Virus record (IMG/VR): IMGVR_UViG_3300030202_000426
Location: 1 to 28,872 of that record
Direction: 5' to 3' (one strand)
DNA length: 28,872 bases
DNA from: a virus
Position 1 is the stretch's first letter, and each line of letters starts with the position of its first letter. The notes beneath the pieces are model-generated. The model had not been told where the DNA came from. It made no database searches and was given only the letters and a program-made list of their open reading frames with translations. Made by a program: the position numbers and the translations under genes. Positions 8,751 through 15,685 of this stretch are shown in pieces.

Positions 8751-8994
8751 AGTAATCGCAGAAAAAGTACAAGAACAAGTACAAGTTGATGCACCTAAAA
8801 TGGTAGAAATCAAGCATACAAGAACGATGCAAGATGCATCAGGTAGTGATGTAGAAGTAGTAGATTATACTGATGTTAAATCAGTAGATGATGCTATATC
8901 ACAATGTGAAGCACAAAAAGTTAATTTAGAAGCACAACTTAGTGAGTGTGAAGCAGAATTAGCAGACTATATAGCAATAAGAGATGCTGAATAA
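8743..8994 (+). CDS. Small coiled-coil protein after the fibre
   Basis: An 83-residue acidic protein whose ATG lies inside the end of the fibre gene (8-base overlap). The last 30 residues form a heptad-like helix with two cysteines (ISQCEAQKVNLEAQLSECEA). The N-terminal part is valine/glutamate/lysine-rich. I do not recognise a family. Overlap with the fibre gene suggests a fibre accessory, such as a trimerisation or attachment factor, but this is inference from position only. Confidence 0.6.
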   Translation: MAKVIAEKVQEQVQVDAPKMVEIKHTRTMQDASGSDVEVVDYTDVKSVDDAISQCEAQKVNLEAQLSECEAELADYIAIRDAE

Positions 8995-9040
8995 TGATTG
9001 GTTATCTTATTAGATTAATTAATCATATAAAGGGAAGATA

Positions 9041-9328
9041 ATGGCAAGACCAGCAGTAGGAAATACTAATTTCGGAATGTTTGCAATAGGTAGTGCTATT
9101 GGTGAAGCAACTGGTGTACAAGAAACATCTAACATATCTTTAAAAGGATTATGTGATGGAACAGGACATACTTTTGCAGCAGATGGTGGAAAAGCATCAA
9201 CTTTTGACTTGCTTGGTGGAAGTAATAATCCCATAGTATCAACAGCAGGTTCAGTAAACTTGTATGATGATCAATTAGAAGCAGCACCATTTAAAATGAG
9301 TGAATGTATAGGTGGGCAACACACATAG
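9041..9328 (+). CDS. Small hypothetical, probably structural, protein
   Basis: A 95-residue protein behind AAGGGAAG, starting MARPAVGNTNFGMFAIGSAI. It is rich in Gly, Ala, Ser and Thr with low charge, a composition like small virion proteins. Two cysteines (GLCDGT and SECIGG) sit in the middle and near the C-terminus. It lies between the fibre cluster and the lysis genes. I recognise no family and can state no function beyond a likely particle component. Confidence 0.6.
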   Translation: MARPAVGNTNFGMFAIGSAIGEATGVQETSNISLKGLCDGTGHTFAADGGKASTFDLLGGSNNPIVSTAGSVNLYDDQLEAAPFKMSECIGGQHT

Positions 9329-9359
9329 AATTTTATTATTAACAAACGAGGGTTATGAA

Positions 9360-9581
9360 ATGAGTGAAGAACGAAAAGTAAATATAAACGATAAAGACTA
9401 CAACTATGATGAACTATCACAAGAACAGAAAATCTTGGTAGAACACATAGAAAATTGTAGAAAGAGAAAATCATCTTTGGCTTTTGAAATGGATCGTGAG
9501 AATGTAGCCGAAGGTGCTTTTGCTAAAATGCTAACAGAATCTTTTGATAAAAAAGAGGAAGAAGAAGAAAAAGATGCCTAA
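9360..9581 (+). CDS. Small charged protein, resembles DUF6447
   Basis: A 73-residue protein. I choose the ATG at 9360, with GAGG about 8 bases upstream, rather than an earlier in-frame GTG. The beginning 'KVNINDKDYNYDELSQEQKI' followed by a helical 'LVEHIENCRKRKSSLAFEMDREN' resembles the DUF6447 pattern (K-x-x-I-x-x-x-x-Y-x-x-D-x-L-S then a helix). I recall this family as common in phage and cyanobacterial genomes, with no known role. The C-terminus is a run of Glu and Lys. It overlaps the holin gene by 8 bases. Confidence 0.6.
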   Translation: MSEERKVNINDKDYNYDELSQEQKILVEHIENCRKRKSSLAFEMDRENVAEGAFAKMLTESFDKKEEEEEKDA

Positions 9582-9945
9582 ATTAAATGTAGTAGCAGGA
9601 ATCATAGATAAAGTAGCAGACAAAATCGATGACTTTACACTTGACAAAGCAGAAAAAGCACAACTCATACAAGAGATTAACAAAGCACAAATTGAGGTCA
9701 ATAAAGTTGAAGCTAACAGCAACAGCTTATTTGTATCTGGGTGGCGACCTTTTGTTGGCTGGACTTGTGGGGTAGCTTTATGTTATCATTTCGTACTGCA
9801 ACCATTCTTAGTTTTCATGTTACATTCATTTGGCTATCAAGTGGATTTACCAGTATTCGATATGAGTTCCCTGATGACTGTACTACTGGGACTTCTTGGT
9901 CTTGGGGGAATGAGGAGTTTCGAGAAGGTGAAGAAGTCAGCATGA
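9574..9945 (+). CDS. Holin, GTA 3TM family
   Basis: A 123-residue membrane protein starting at the ATG 8 bases before the upstream stop. The N-terminal 40 residues are an amphipathic charged helix. Next comes the family hallmark 'SLFVSGWRPFVGWTCGVALCYHFVLQP', and then a second hydrophobic region and a third (SSLMTVLLGLLGLGGMRSFEK). This is the arrangement of the GTA_holin_3TM family, first described in gene transfer agents. Holins accumulate in the inner membrane and open it at the end of infection so that the endolysin reaches the wall. The gene overlaps the endolysin (ATGA), forming a lysis cassette. Confidence 0.85.
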   Translation: MPKLNVVAGIIDKVADKIDDFTLDKAEKAQLIQEINKAQIEVNKVEANSNSLFVSGWRPFVGWTCGVALCYHFVLQPFLVFMLHSFGYQVDLPVFDMSSLMTVLLGLLGLGGMRSFEKVKKSA

Positions 9946-10418
9946 TTACCTTTGAACAAATCATTGACAAGGTTTTAGAACATGAAGGGGGTTATGTAAA
10001 TGATCCCTACGATAAAGGTGGTGAAACTAAGTTTGGTATTGCTAAACGATGGTATCCTGATGTAGATATTAAGAATCTTACGAAAAGTGATGCAGTTAAT
10101 ATCTATTACAATGAATATTGGAAACCAAGTAAAGTAGATCATTTACCAAATGACTTGAAAGCCACCTATTTCGATATGTGTGTCAATATGGGACAAAGAC
10201 AAGCTGTCAAAATACTACAACAAGCCATCAACAGTAGAAAGATGAATAAAATCGAAGAAGATGGAGTCATCGGAGAAATAACCATAGAGAATGCAGGGAG
10301 AATCTCTAAAAGACGATTACAAGCCTATCGTTGCTTATTCTATGGTAAACTGGTATCCGAAGAACCTGACCAAGAACGATTCTACTTTGGGTGGTACAGA
10401 AGGGCAACTACTACATGA
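9942..10418 (+). CDS. Endolysin, glycoside hydrolase family 108 muramidase
   Basis: A 158-residue enzyme starting at the ATG that overlaps the holin stop. The N-terminal GH108 signature is clear: 'LEHEGGYVNDPYDKGGETKFGI', with E15 in the EGGY motif as the probable catalytic acid. The C-terminal part (DGVIGEITIENA ... LVSEEPDQERFYFGWYRRA) matches the peptidoglycan-binding domain that accompanies GH108. The enzyme cuts the glycan strands of peptidoglycan. No signal peptide or SAR segment is seen, so release depends on the holin. It overlaps the phosphoesterase gene by 4 bases. Confidence 0.9.
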   Translation: MITFEQIIDKVLEHEGGYVNDPYDKGGETKFGIAKRWYPDVDIKNLTKSDAVNIYYNEYWKPSKVDHLPNDLKATYFDMCVNMGQRQAVKILQQAINSRKMNKIEEDGVIGEITIENAGRISKRRLQAYRCLFYGKLVSEEPDQERFYFGWYRRATTT

Positions 10419-11182
10419 AACAAATCAAGAGTACAGGCATCATCTTTGGGGATATGCACTTCCCATTACATGATGAAAAAGCTTTTAGCTGTGCATTAAA
10501 GGTAATTGAAAAAGTAAAACCTGATGTATTTATCAACTTAGGTGATTTTGCAGAAGGGGAGTATGTATCTCATTGGAGATGGTCAAGAAGAAAAAGACCA
10601 CCATTAGAATATCAACTTCCCTTGATTGATAAAGAAGCAGATGAAGTCAATTATCATTTAGACAGAATTGATAAAGCACTAAAGAAAGTAGGGTGTAAAA
10701 AGAAATACTTGGCTATGGGTAACCACGATGCCTGGTATGATGCTTTTGTTGATGAGAACCCTTATTTAGAGCAATATAAGCCACAGAATCTATTTAAAAT
10801 AGAAGAACGAGGATATGATTGGTATCCTTATGGTGAACTCTTTAGAGTAGAAGGTTCTAAGCTGTATGCTTATCATGGTGGACATTATGGAAGTGTAAAC
10901 CATAGTCGCAGCACAGTACAGAATCTTGGATGTAATGTCATTTATGGACATACACACGATTGCCAACGAAGTGTAATGCAACACATTTCAGGCATACATA
11001 TAGCACAAAGTATGGGGTGCTTGTGTAAGATGAAGAAAGATTTTTTAAAAGGTAGAAAAGTAAACTGGACTCACAATGTAGGGATTGTTGACTTCTTTAC
11101 AGATGGGTGGTTTAACTTGATTACCTTAGACATACATAATGGAATGACAACTTGGAACAATAAAATTATAAAGGGAAACTAA
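10415..11182 (+). CDS. Calcineurin-like metallophosphoesterase
   Basis: A 255-residue protein with all motifs of the binuclear metallophosphoesterase fold: GDMH (12-15), GDF (43-45), GNHD (102-105), YHGGHYG (about 153-159) and YGHTHD (177-182). It should hydrolyse phosphomono- or diesters using two metal ions. Phage members have been proposed to act on nucleic acid ends, cyclic nucleotides or proteins, and the sequence does not tell which. It is translationally coupled to the endolysin and to a short downstream gene through overlapping stop and start codons, so it is expressed with the lysis and late genes. That is unusual for a nucleic-acid repair role. Confidence 0.85.
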   Translation: MKQIKSTGIIFGDMHFPLHDEKAFSCALKVIEKVKPDVFINLGDFAEGEYVSHWRWSRRKRPPLEYQLPLIDKEADEVNYHLDRIDKALKKVGCKKKYLAMGNHDAWYDAFVDENPYLEQYKPQNLFKIEERGYDWYPYGELFRVEGSKLYAYHGGHYGSVNHSRSTVQNLGCNVIYGHTHDCQRSVMQHISGIHIAQSMGCLCKMKKDFLKGRKVNWTHNVGIVDFFTDGWFNLITLDIHNGMTTWNNKIIKGN

Positions 11183-11352
11183 TGGATTTAGGCGAAACAA
11201 TAAAAAGATTAAAAGAACTATCTGCTATACTACAAGCAAACACTATATCAGATAGAGAAAAAGAATATTACCTACCTGAGATGTTTCGTTTAATAGACAA
11301 ATTAGAAGTTCCTCAATTAATAGGAGAATTTAGCAATGACTACATATCTTGA
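11182..11352 (+). CDS. Short hypothetical protein
   Basis: A 56-residue reading frame whose ATG overlaps the phosphoesterase stop by one base and whose stop lies 17 bases inside the following gene. The product (MDLGETIKRLKELSAILQAN..., ending LIGEFSNDYIS) is a mostly helical, charged protein without cysteines or a membrane segment. I recognise no family. The one-base overlap at its start matches the style of this operon and supports translation. Confidence 0.55.
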   Translation: MDLGETIKRLKELSAILQANTISDREKEYYLPEMFRLIDKLEVPQLIGEFSNDYIS

Positions 11353-12322
11353 AAAATATTGCACAATTAGTGATATACAATTAGTAGCCCCTTTTGTATT
11401 TGACTATGACAGGAAACGAACTATCTCAAACTGGGCAAGTTATAGTGGGAGTGGTAATAGTACAATCTATCAAGCAGGAAGTGTTGGGAAGTTTACTCAA
11501 CTCTTTGCAAATGACATTGAACTTACTTCAGTCGGAAGTACAGGAGCAATAGATGCTGATGGAAAATACTATTTTGACGAAGATGCAGATGTAGTGTACT
11601 ATAGACCTACATCGACCAACAACCCCAATTTTGATGAAGCTGTAACAGCTGGTAGGGATAATAAAACTCTCTTTGAAGAGTTTATATCAAGAAGTTCCGA
11701 CTTTGTGAGGTCGTATATCAATAAACCGATATATAAGAACAAAGGAGTAGGAACTGGGGATAGTTTAGGTAGGGACTTCCCTGAAGTAATAGTTAGGGCT
11801 ACAGCTTTATTAGCAGCAAGTATGGCAATTATGCCTTATGACAATGAAAGAGGAACTGAATTACAAGTCCAAGTATATGATCCTTCAACCAATCTTGGAT
11901 TGTTAGACATGATACGAAAAGGTGTAATTAGTTTAGATCAAGATGAAGATGGTAGAGACAAGATAGTAAAAGAAGTATCTATCAATGGCTCTACTACTGG
12001 TGCTATTGTAGACACCTATGGCTTTCCTCAAACATCATTTGATAGAATCAAAGTGTTGATTACTGGGGCAGGGACATTTACTGCTGGTAGTTCATCAAGT
12101 GTTACTTTTAGTTCTTATGTTGGAAGTGATGCAGGATTACAAACCAATCTTGTAGAAAACAATCAGATAATTGATGGTGGATTACAGCATATAGGTCATG
12201 GAGTTTATGTACGATTCTCAACTGGAGTTTACACAGCAGATGACCAATGGGAAGTAGAAGTATCAGGATTAGACCACACATCAGGTGGTGGTATTGAAAC
12301 AATACAAATGAAAAGGAGATAA
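11336..12322 (+). CDS. Probable head-tail connector protein
   Basis: A 328-residue protein. The first half has the helical features of a gp6-like head-tail adaptor, for example 'LFEEFISRSSDFVRSYINKP' and 'PEVIVRATALLAASMAIMPY'. An extra beta-rich C-terminal part rich in Gly, Ser and Thr follows. Adaptors bind below the portal and seal the DNA channel. The start is an ATG behind AGGAG, within the end of the preceding short gene. The N-terminal 100 residues contain an unusual glycine/tyrosine-rich insertion (SNWASYSGSGNST). Identification is by position and partial pattern, and it could be another neck protein. Confidence 0.55.
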   Translation: MTTYLEKYCTISDIQLVAPFVFDYDRKRTISNWASYSGSGNSTIYQAGSVGKFTQLFANDIELTSVGSTGAIDADGKYYFDEDADVVYYRPTSTNNPNFDEAVTAGRDNKTLFEEFISRSSDFVRSYINKPIYKNKGVGTGDSLGRDFPEVIVRATALLAASMAIMPYDNERGTELQVQVYDPSTNLGLLDMIRKGVISLDQDEDGRDKIVKEVSINGSTTGAIVDTYGFPQTSFDRIKVLITGAGTFTAGSSSSVTFSSYVGSDAGLQTNLVENNQIIDGGLQHIGHGVYVRFSTGVYTADDQWEVEVSGLDHTSGGGIETIQMKRR

Positions 12323-12324
12323 AG

Positions 12325-12369
12325 ATGCCTTATGGTAAAGGGAAAAAAAGAAAAGGTCGTAGAAAATAA
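12325..12369 (+). CDS. 14-residue polybasic micro-ORF
   Basis: This tiny frame reads MPYGKGKKRKGRRK, with 8 of 14 residues Lys or Arg. It has an AAGGAG site at the right distance before its ATG, and its stop overlaps the next ATG (TAATG). It could be a real protamine-like peptide, or a leader that couples translation of the next gene. The good ribosome binding site and perfect spacing are its only support. Confidence 0.45.
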   Translation: MPYGKGKKRKGRRK

Positions 12370-12548
12370 TGGCTAAAAATTTAAAAGGTGTAAGTCTTAA
12401 AGGATTAACTGCTACACAAAAAAGACAAATGAATACTCATAAAGTTCATCACACTAAAGCACATTTAAGAAGTATGGCAGCAGCCATGAGAGCAGGTAAA
12501 ACATTTAGTCAGTCTCATAGTATTGCTATGAGAAAGGTCGGAAAATAG
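12369..12548 (+). CDS. Small basic protein, Lys/His/Arg-rich
   Basis: A 59-residue very basic protein with several histidines (MAKNLKGVSLKGL ... NTHKVHHTKAHLRSMAAAMR ... SHSIAMRKVGK). The ATG overlaps the stop of the 14-residue frame and its TAG overlaps the GTG of the next gene. The centre looks like a helix with methionine/alanine on one face and basic residues on the other. It probably binds nucleic acid, perhaps packaged DNA. No family was recognised with confidence. Confidence 0.6.
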   Translation: MAKNLKGVSLKGLTATQKRQMNTHKVHHTKAHLRSMAAAMRAGKTFSQSHSIAMRKVGK

Positions 12549-12883
12549 TGGCACACTTAGAACGAAAGAAAAAGCTATTAAAACGATATGGACTAAAGTC
12601 TGTCAATAGACCTAAGATGACTCCAGGTCATAAAAGTAAAAAAGCAATGGTATTAGCAGAATCAGGACATCAATTAAAACTAATTAGATTTGGTGCTAAG
12701 GGAATGGGACATAATTATTCTGCTGGTGCAAGACGAGCATTTAAAGCAAGACATAAAAGAAACATAGCAAGAGGTAAAATGAGTGCAGCTTATTGGGCAG
12801 ATAAATTCTTATGGTCAGGTTCAGGTGGTAGAAAGAAAAATCCACCCAAATCACAAAAACGAGTATATGGGAGAAAAAAATAA
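12548..12883 (+). CDS. Basic phage protein, DUF6321-like
   Basis: A 111-residue protein, about one third Lys/Arg/His, starting at GTG overlapping the upstream TAG. The arrangement 'RYGLKSVNRPKMTPGHKSKKAMVLA', 'LIRFGAKG', 'RRAFKARHKRNIARGKMSAAYWADKFLW' is one I recognise from short basic proteins in many marine podoviruses and siphoviruses (recalled as DUF6321). There it sits among structural genes with no known function. The C-terminus adds a Gly/Lys tail. It is likely a virion or DNA-associated protein. It ends with a one-base overlap to the next gene. Confidence 0.65.
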   Translation: MAHLERKKKLLKRYGLKSVNRPKMTPGHKSKKAMVLAESGHQLKLIRFGAKGMGHNYSAGARRAFKARHKRNIARGKMSAAYWADKFLWSGSGGRKKNPPKSQKRVYGRKK

Positions 12884-13098
12884 TGTGGGATTTATTTAAA
12901 GATAAAAACGAATACAACGAAAAGAATATCATAGGATTTCTTTCTTTTGCTTTAATGTGTGTATTTGGAATAGTGGATTTAGCTATGGGTATTATTGGTA
13001 TTGAACTTATGGTAAATGATTACATTTATAATTCATTTGTTTGGGTTACACTTGGTTCATTTGGTATTTCAGCATCAGAAAAAGTATATAAGAAATAA
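12883..13098 (+). CDS. Small two-pass membrane protein
   Basis: A 71-residue protein with a charged N-terminus (MWDLFKDKNEYNEKN), a long hydrophobic segment at about 16-43 and a shorter one at about 50-64 (SFVWVTLGSFGIS). It ends in a basic KVYKK. Both ends overlap neighbours by one base (TAATG). The shape resembles class II holins and other small phage membrane proteins, but a good holin already lies at 9574. It may be a second holin, an antiholin, or something unrelated. Confidence 0.55.
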   Translation: MWDLFKDKNEYNEKNIIGFLSFALMCVFGIVDLAMGIIGIELMVNDYIYNSFVWVTLGSFGISASEKVYKK

Positions 13099-13235
13099 TG
13101 CCAAGAAAGAATACAGTAACTTTTGTAAGAAGAAATGGTAAGAAAAAAACAAGACAAGGCAGAAGCAAACGAACGAAGTATGGTACAAAGATTAGTAAAA
13201 AGTATTATAAAAAAAAGTATAGAGGGCAGGGGTAA
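13098..13235 (+). CDS. 45-residue polybasic protein
   Basis: The product MPRKNTVTFVRRNGKKKTRQ..., ending KKYYKKKYRGQG, is close to half Lys plus Arg with aromatic tyrosines at the end. It overlaps both neighbours by one base. Such composition means strong nucleic acid binding or possibly binding to acidic virion surfaces. It belongs to a series of basic small proteins at 12325-13235 and a larger one at 17980. Confidence 0.55.
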   Translation: MPRKNTVTFVRRNGKKKTRQGRSKRTKYGTKISKKYYKKKYRGQG

Positions 13236-13672
13236 TGGCAATAGAATTTGAAAATATTTATAAAGATAGGATAATTGATACAATACAGAAGTTGTTAAAA
13301 CAAAATCTTGCATCTATTCCAGTAGTATTTGATGAACATAGAGGTCAAGAGAGTTTTTTAATTGTACCTGAAGCAGATGCTTTTGTTGATTATGCAAGTA
13401 ATGTACATATAAGAGAATTTACAACAACGATCAACTATCAATTACGAAAAGGTGGAGAATACACCAAAGAAAATCAATTAAACAGATTGACAATGATAGC
13501 AGAAGTTGTCAAAAGACTTTTATTCGATAATAGAAACTATGAAAGTGGTAATATCACATTTTGGTATGGTGGTATTGTATCAAGTGTAGAATATACACGA
13601 GATGAAGAAGATGAAACTATATCCAATGTTATCATCACTTTCCAATGTAACACAAATGAGGTGATTTCATGA
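13235..13672 (+). CDS. Probable tail terminator / tail completion protein
   Basis: A 145-residue protein with a mixed alpha/beta pattern: an N-terminal helix (IYKDRIIDTIQKLLKQNL), a central beta region, a helix (ENQLNRLTMIAEVVKRLLFD), and a final strand ending '...SNVIITFQCNTNEVIS'. Size, pattern and position one gene before the tail tube are what is expected of the tail terminator that caps the tube and joins it to the head. Sequence similarity in this group is low, so the call rests mainly on gene order. It starts with a one-base overlap and ends overlapping the next ATG. Confidence 0.6.
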   Translation: MAIEFENIYKDRIIDTIQKLLKQNLASIPVVFDEHRGQESFLIVPEADAFVDYASNVHIREFTTTINYQLRKGGEYTKENQLNRLTMIAEVVKRLLFDNRNYESGNITFWYGGIVSSVEYTRDEEDETISNVIITFQCNTNEVIS

Positions 13673-13872
13673 AGTATAAACACATAAAAGGACTTCAACT
13701 ACAAAAACCATCATATCTTAACACACCTAATCAAAAAATTAGAGAGTTGTTAGCTGGTGGAGAAGTTGAGTTAGAAAAAGAAAACTTGGAAGAATTTGAA
13801 TCTTTAGGTGTTCAAGTTCAACCAGTAAAAAAAGAACAACCTAAGAAAAAAGTAAAAAAAGAGGAGAAATAA
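13669..13872 (+). CDS. Small lysine-rich protein before the tail tube
   Basis: A 67-residue protein with a strong GAGGTGA site five bases before its ATG. Residues 1-50 look folded (KHIKGLQLQKPSYLNTPNQKI then an acidic helix). The tail is a Lys/Glu/Pro repeat (QPKKKVKKEEK). It lies between the tail terminator and the tail tube. I do not recognise it. It may be a minor tail or connector factor. Confidence 0.55.
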   Translation: MKYKHIKGLQLQKPSYLNTPNQKIRELLAGGEVELEKENLEEFESLGVQVQPVKKEQPKKKVKKEEK

Positions 13873-13875
13873 CAC

Positions 13876-14991
13876 ATGGCAGTTAGTGGAAAAGTCTATT
13901 CTAAAAGTGATTTTAGTGTAGGTATAAAAAACAAAAATGCAACTGCATTTGAAACAGCAGCAGCTAATGATACTGCATACGAGTTACTTCCTGTAATTAA
14001 TGTATCTGCACCAGTCCTCAATCTTGTTGAAAGTGGTGAGATACGAAGCAATAATGCAGGAATGATTGAACTTGATACAGACCAGTTCAGAACAACAAAA
14101 GGTGGATTTATCACAATGGACTTTGAAGTCCCAGCAGAACGAGATATGATTGTTCGTATGTTGTCTAATGTACTTCAAGACCATGGTGAAAGTGGTTCAG
14201 GACCTTATGTTCACACGATTCAAGCTACTTCAGGTGCAGCTTTATCAAGACCTGATTTTACAGGATCTTCAAGTTCAGGGATACCAAGTCTATTTGACAT
14301 TGGTTTATATTACCCTGAATCTGCACAAGATAAACTGATTACAAGTGCTGTATTACAAAGTTTAACAATGAACTTTGATATGACTGATGGTAGATGTTTA
14401 CTAAGTGGAACATTTTATTCAGGTATGACAAGTTCAAGTAAGTTCTTAGTAGAACAAACTTTGAGTGCTAATTCAGCAGCACCAACTCTAATGAGTACAT
14501 CACCAACACAAATAGAATCTTACTTTGATGTTAAGAAACTTGATGTTGATGGAACTTCATTAGCAGATGCTGTAATTACTGGAGTATCATTTACATTTGA
14601 AAACAATGTAGCAAGAGTTGGTAGAGATTCTAATGGCGATGCAGAAAGCTATGCTTTTGGTATCCCATCAGTAAATATTACTGGAGAAATATCAATTATG
14701 TATGATGCAAACTTTGACTTTGGTAGTGGTGGTAATGTATTACAAGACTTTTTAAGTGGTAATACTGCAACACTAAAACTACAACAAGGTGATGGTACAG
14801 TTTCAACAGCAGGTGAGATGAACATAGAATGCGAAATCTATTCAACAGCAGTAAATCTTGATCCTAATGCAGACACAGGTGCAGTAATTACAATTCCATT
14901 TAAAGTAGTACAACCTACTTCAAGTGGTGCAGCATCAGGTACTGCATTTAAGTTTGAGTATGCAGATTCAACCCAAGCGAGTGGTTGGTAA
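13876..14991 (+). CDS. Major tail tube protein
   Basis: A 371-residue, low-charge, Ser/Thr/Gly-rich beta protein with a strong GAGGAGA site. Position directly before the tail assembly chaperones and tape measure identifies the tube subunit. Supporting features are the typical N-terminal 'GIKNKNATAFETAAANDTAYELLPV', central 'DFEVPAERDMIVRMLSNVL', and the alternating beta pattern 'GVSFTFENNVARVGRDSNG'. It polymerises into the hollow tail tube that conducts DNA. No tail sheath gene follows, which argues for a non-contractile tail. Confidence 0.8.
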   Translation: MAVSGKVYSKSDFSVGIKNKNATAFETAAANDTAYELLPVINVSAPVLNLVESGEIRSNNAGMIELDTDQFRTTKGGFITMDFEVPAERDMIVRMLSNVLQDHGESGSGPYVHTIQATSGAALSRPDFTGSSSSGIPSLFDIGLYYPESAQDKLITSAVLQSLTMNFDMTDGRCLLSGTFYSGMTSSSKFLVEQTLSANSAAPTLMSTSPTQIESYFDVKKLDVDGTSLADAVITGVSFTFENNVARVGRDSNGDAESYAFGIPSVNITGEISIMYDANFDFGSGGNVLQDFLSGNTATLKLQQGDGTVSTAGEMNIECEIYSTAVNLDPNADTGAVITIPFKVVQPTSSGAASGTAFKFEYADSTQASGW

Positions 14992-15002
14992 AGGAGTAAC
15001 AA

Positions 15003-15284
15003 ATGAAGGTTAAAATGTTTAATAAAGAGTGGGAAGTAAATAATCCTACTTATAAAGAAAAACGAGAGTTATGGAAGTTGAATACTATGACTTTTGAAGG
15101 AGATAAACTCAATCAAGATAAGTATTTTGAACTACTTGAAAAGGTAGAAGAAATATCAGGATTGAAACCTGAAGATTATGTAAACAAAAATGATGAAAAA
15201 TTAGGAATGGCTAATATTGATTCATTATTGCAACAAATCTTCTTGGCTTACATGGGATTATCTGAAGATTCAAAAAAATCATAG
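15003..15284 (+). CDS. Tail assembly chaperone, short form (gpG-like)
   Basis: A 93-residue acidic helical protein behind AAAGGAG, between the tail tube and tape measure, where lambda gpG-type chaperones lie. It begins 'MKVKMFNKEWEVNNPTYKEKRELW'. Five codons before its end the sequence is TCA AAA AAA TCA TAG, a slippery run. The -1 frame continues into the 15284-15685 frame. The short and extended forms coat the tape measure during tail assembly. Confidence 0.8.
   Translation: MKVKMFNKEWEVNNPTYKEKRELWKLNTMTFEGDKLNQDKYFELLEKVEEISGLKPEDYVNKNDEKLGMANIDSLLQQIFLAYMGLSEDSKKS
15272..15278 (+). other. -1 ribosomal frameshift slippery site A AAA AAA
   Basis: Seven A's sit in the phase X XXY YYZ relative to the short chaperone frame (last A of TCA, then AAA AAA). 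Zero frame reaches TAG at 15282-15284. Slipping back one base gives ATC ATA GTG GGC and runs to 15685. The downstream frame has no good ribosome binding site of its own. This is the standard way siphophages make a G-T fusion. Confidence 0.8.
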
Positions 15285-15685
15285 TGGGCTTGTCAATGTA
15301 TGTGTGGTTTTCTCAACTGGGATTTCCACACAACACATTAGAGTTTCCTTATAAAAGACAAAGCCCTTTAACAAAAGAAAATAAGGAGTATGAAAATATA
15401 GAAGATATAAACAATGAGTTATATGCTTTGGTAGAAACTTTTGCAGATAGCAAGTTTACTTTAGGCAGAAATTTATATTTTCACATTCCATTATTTGCAA
15501 AACCTGAATGGTTTATAACAGAAGAACATAGCGAAATAATGAAAGAATATAATTATATGAAAAATTACAACTTACCTTTGGCAACAAGTTTAGATCAAGC
15601 CGATAGTTATAAATTAAATATGTTTGATGTTATTAGTAGTGAACTAAATGCAGTAAAACAATATTTAGGAGAAAAGAATGGCTAA
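15278..15685 (+). CDS. Tail assembly chaperone extension (gpT part, expressed by frameshift)
   Basis: This frame starts at 15278 when reached by slippage. Fused to the first 92 codons of the short form it gives a 227-residue gpGT-like chaperone. If translated alone it would begin at GTG 15284 or ATG 15296, neither with a convincing ribosome binding site. The extension is aromatic and acidic (YVWFSQLGFPHNTLEFPYKR; FHIPLFAKPEWFITEEHSEI). The long form is thought to recruit tail tube subunits to the tape measure. It ends 8 bases inside the tape measure gene. Amounts of each form cannot be judged from sequence. Confidence 0.75.
   Translation: MIVGLSMYVWFSQLGFPHNTLEFPYKRQSPLTKENKEYENIEDINNELYALVETFADSKFTLGRNLYFHIPLFAKPEWFITEEHSEIMKEYNYMKNYNLPLATSLDQADSYKLNMFDVISSELNAVKQYLGEKNG

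Noticed and set aside
15284-15685. Independent gene starting at GTG 15284
   Set aside because: There is no Shine-Dalgarno sequence, while a correctly phased slippery run directly precedes it. Gene order is that of G/GT chaperones.
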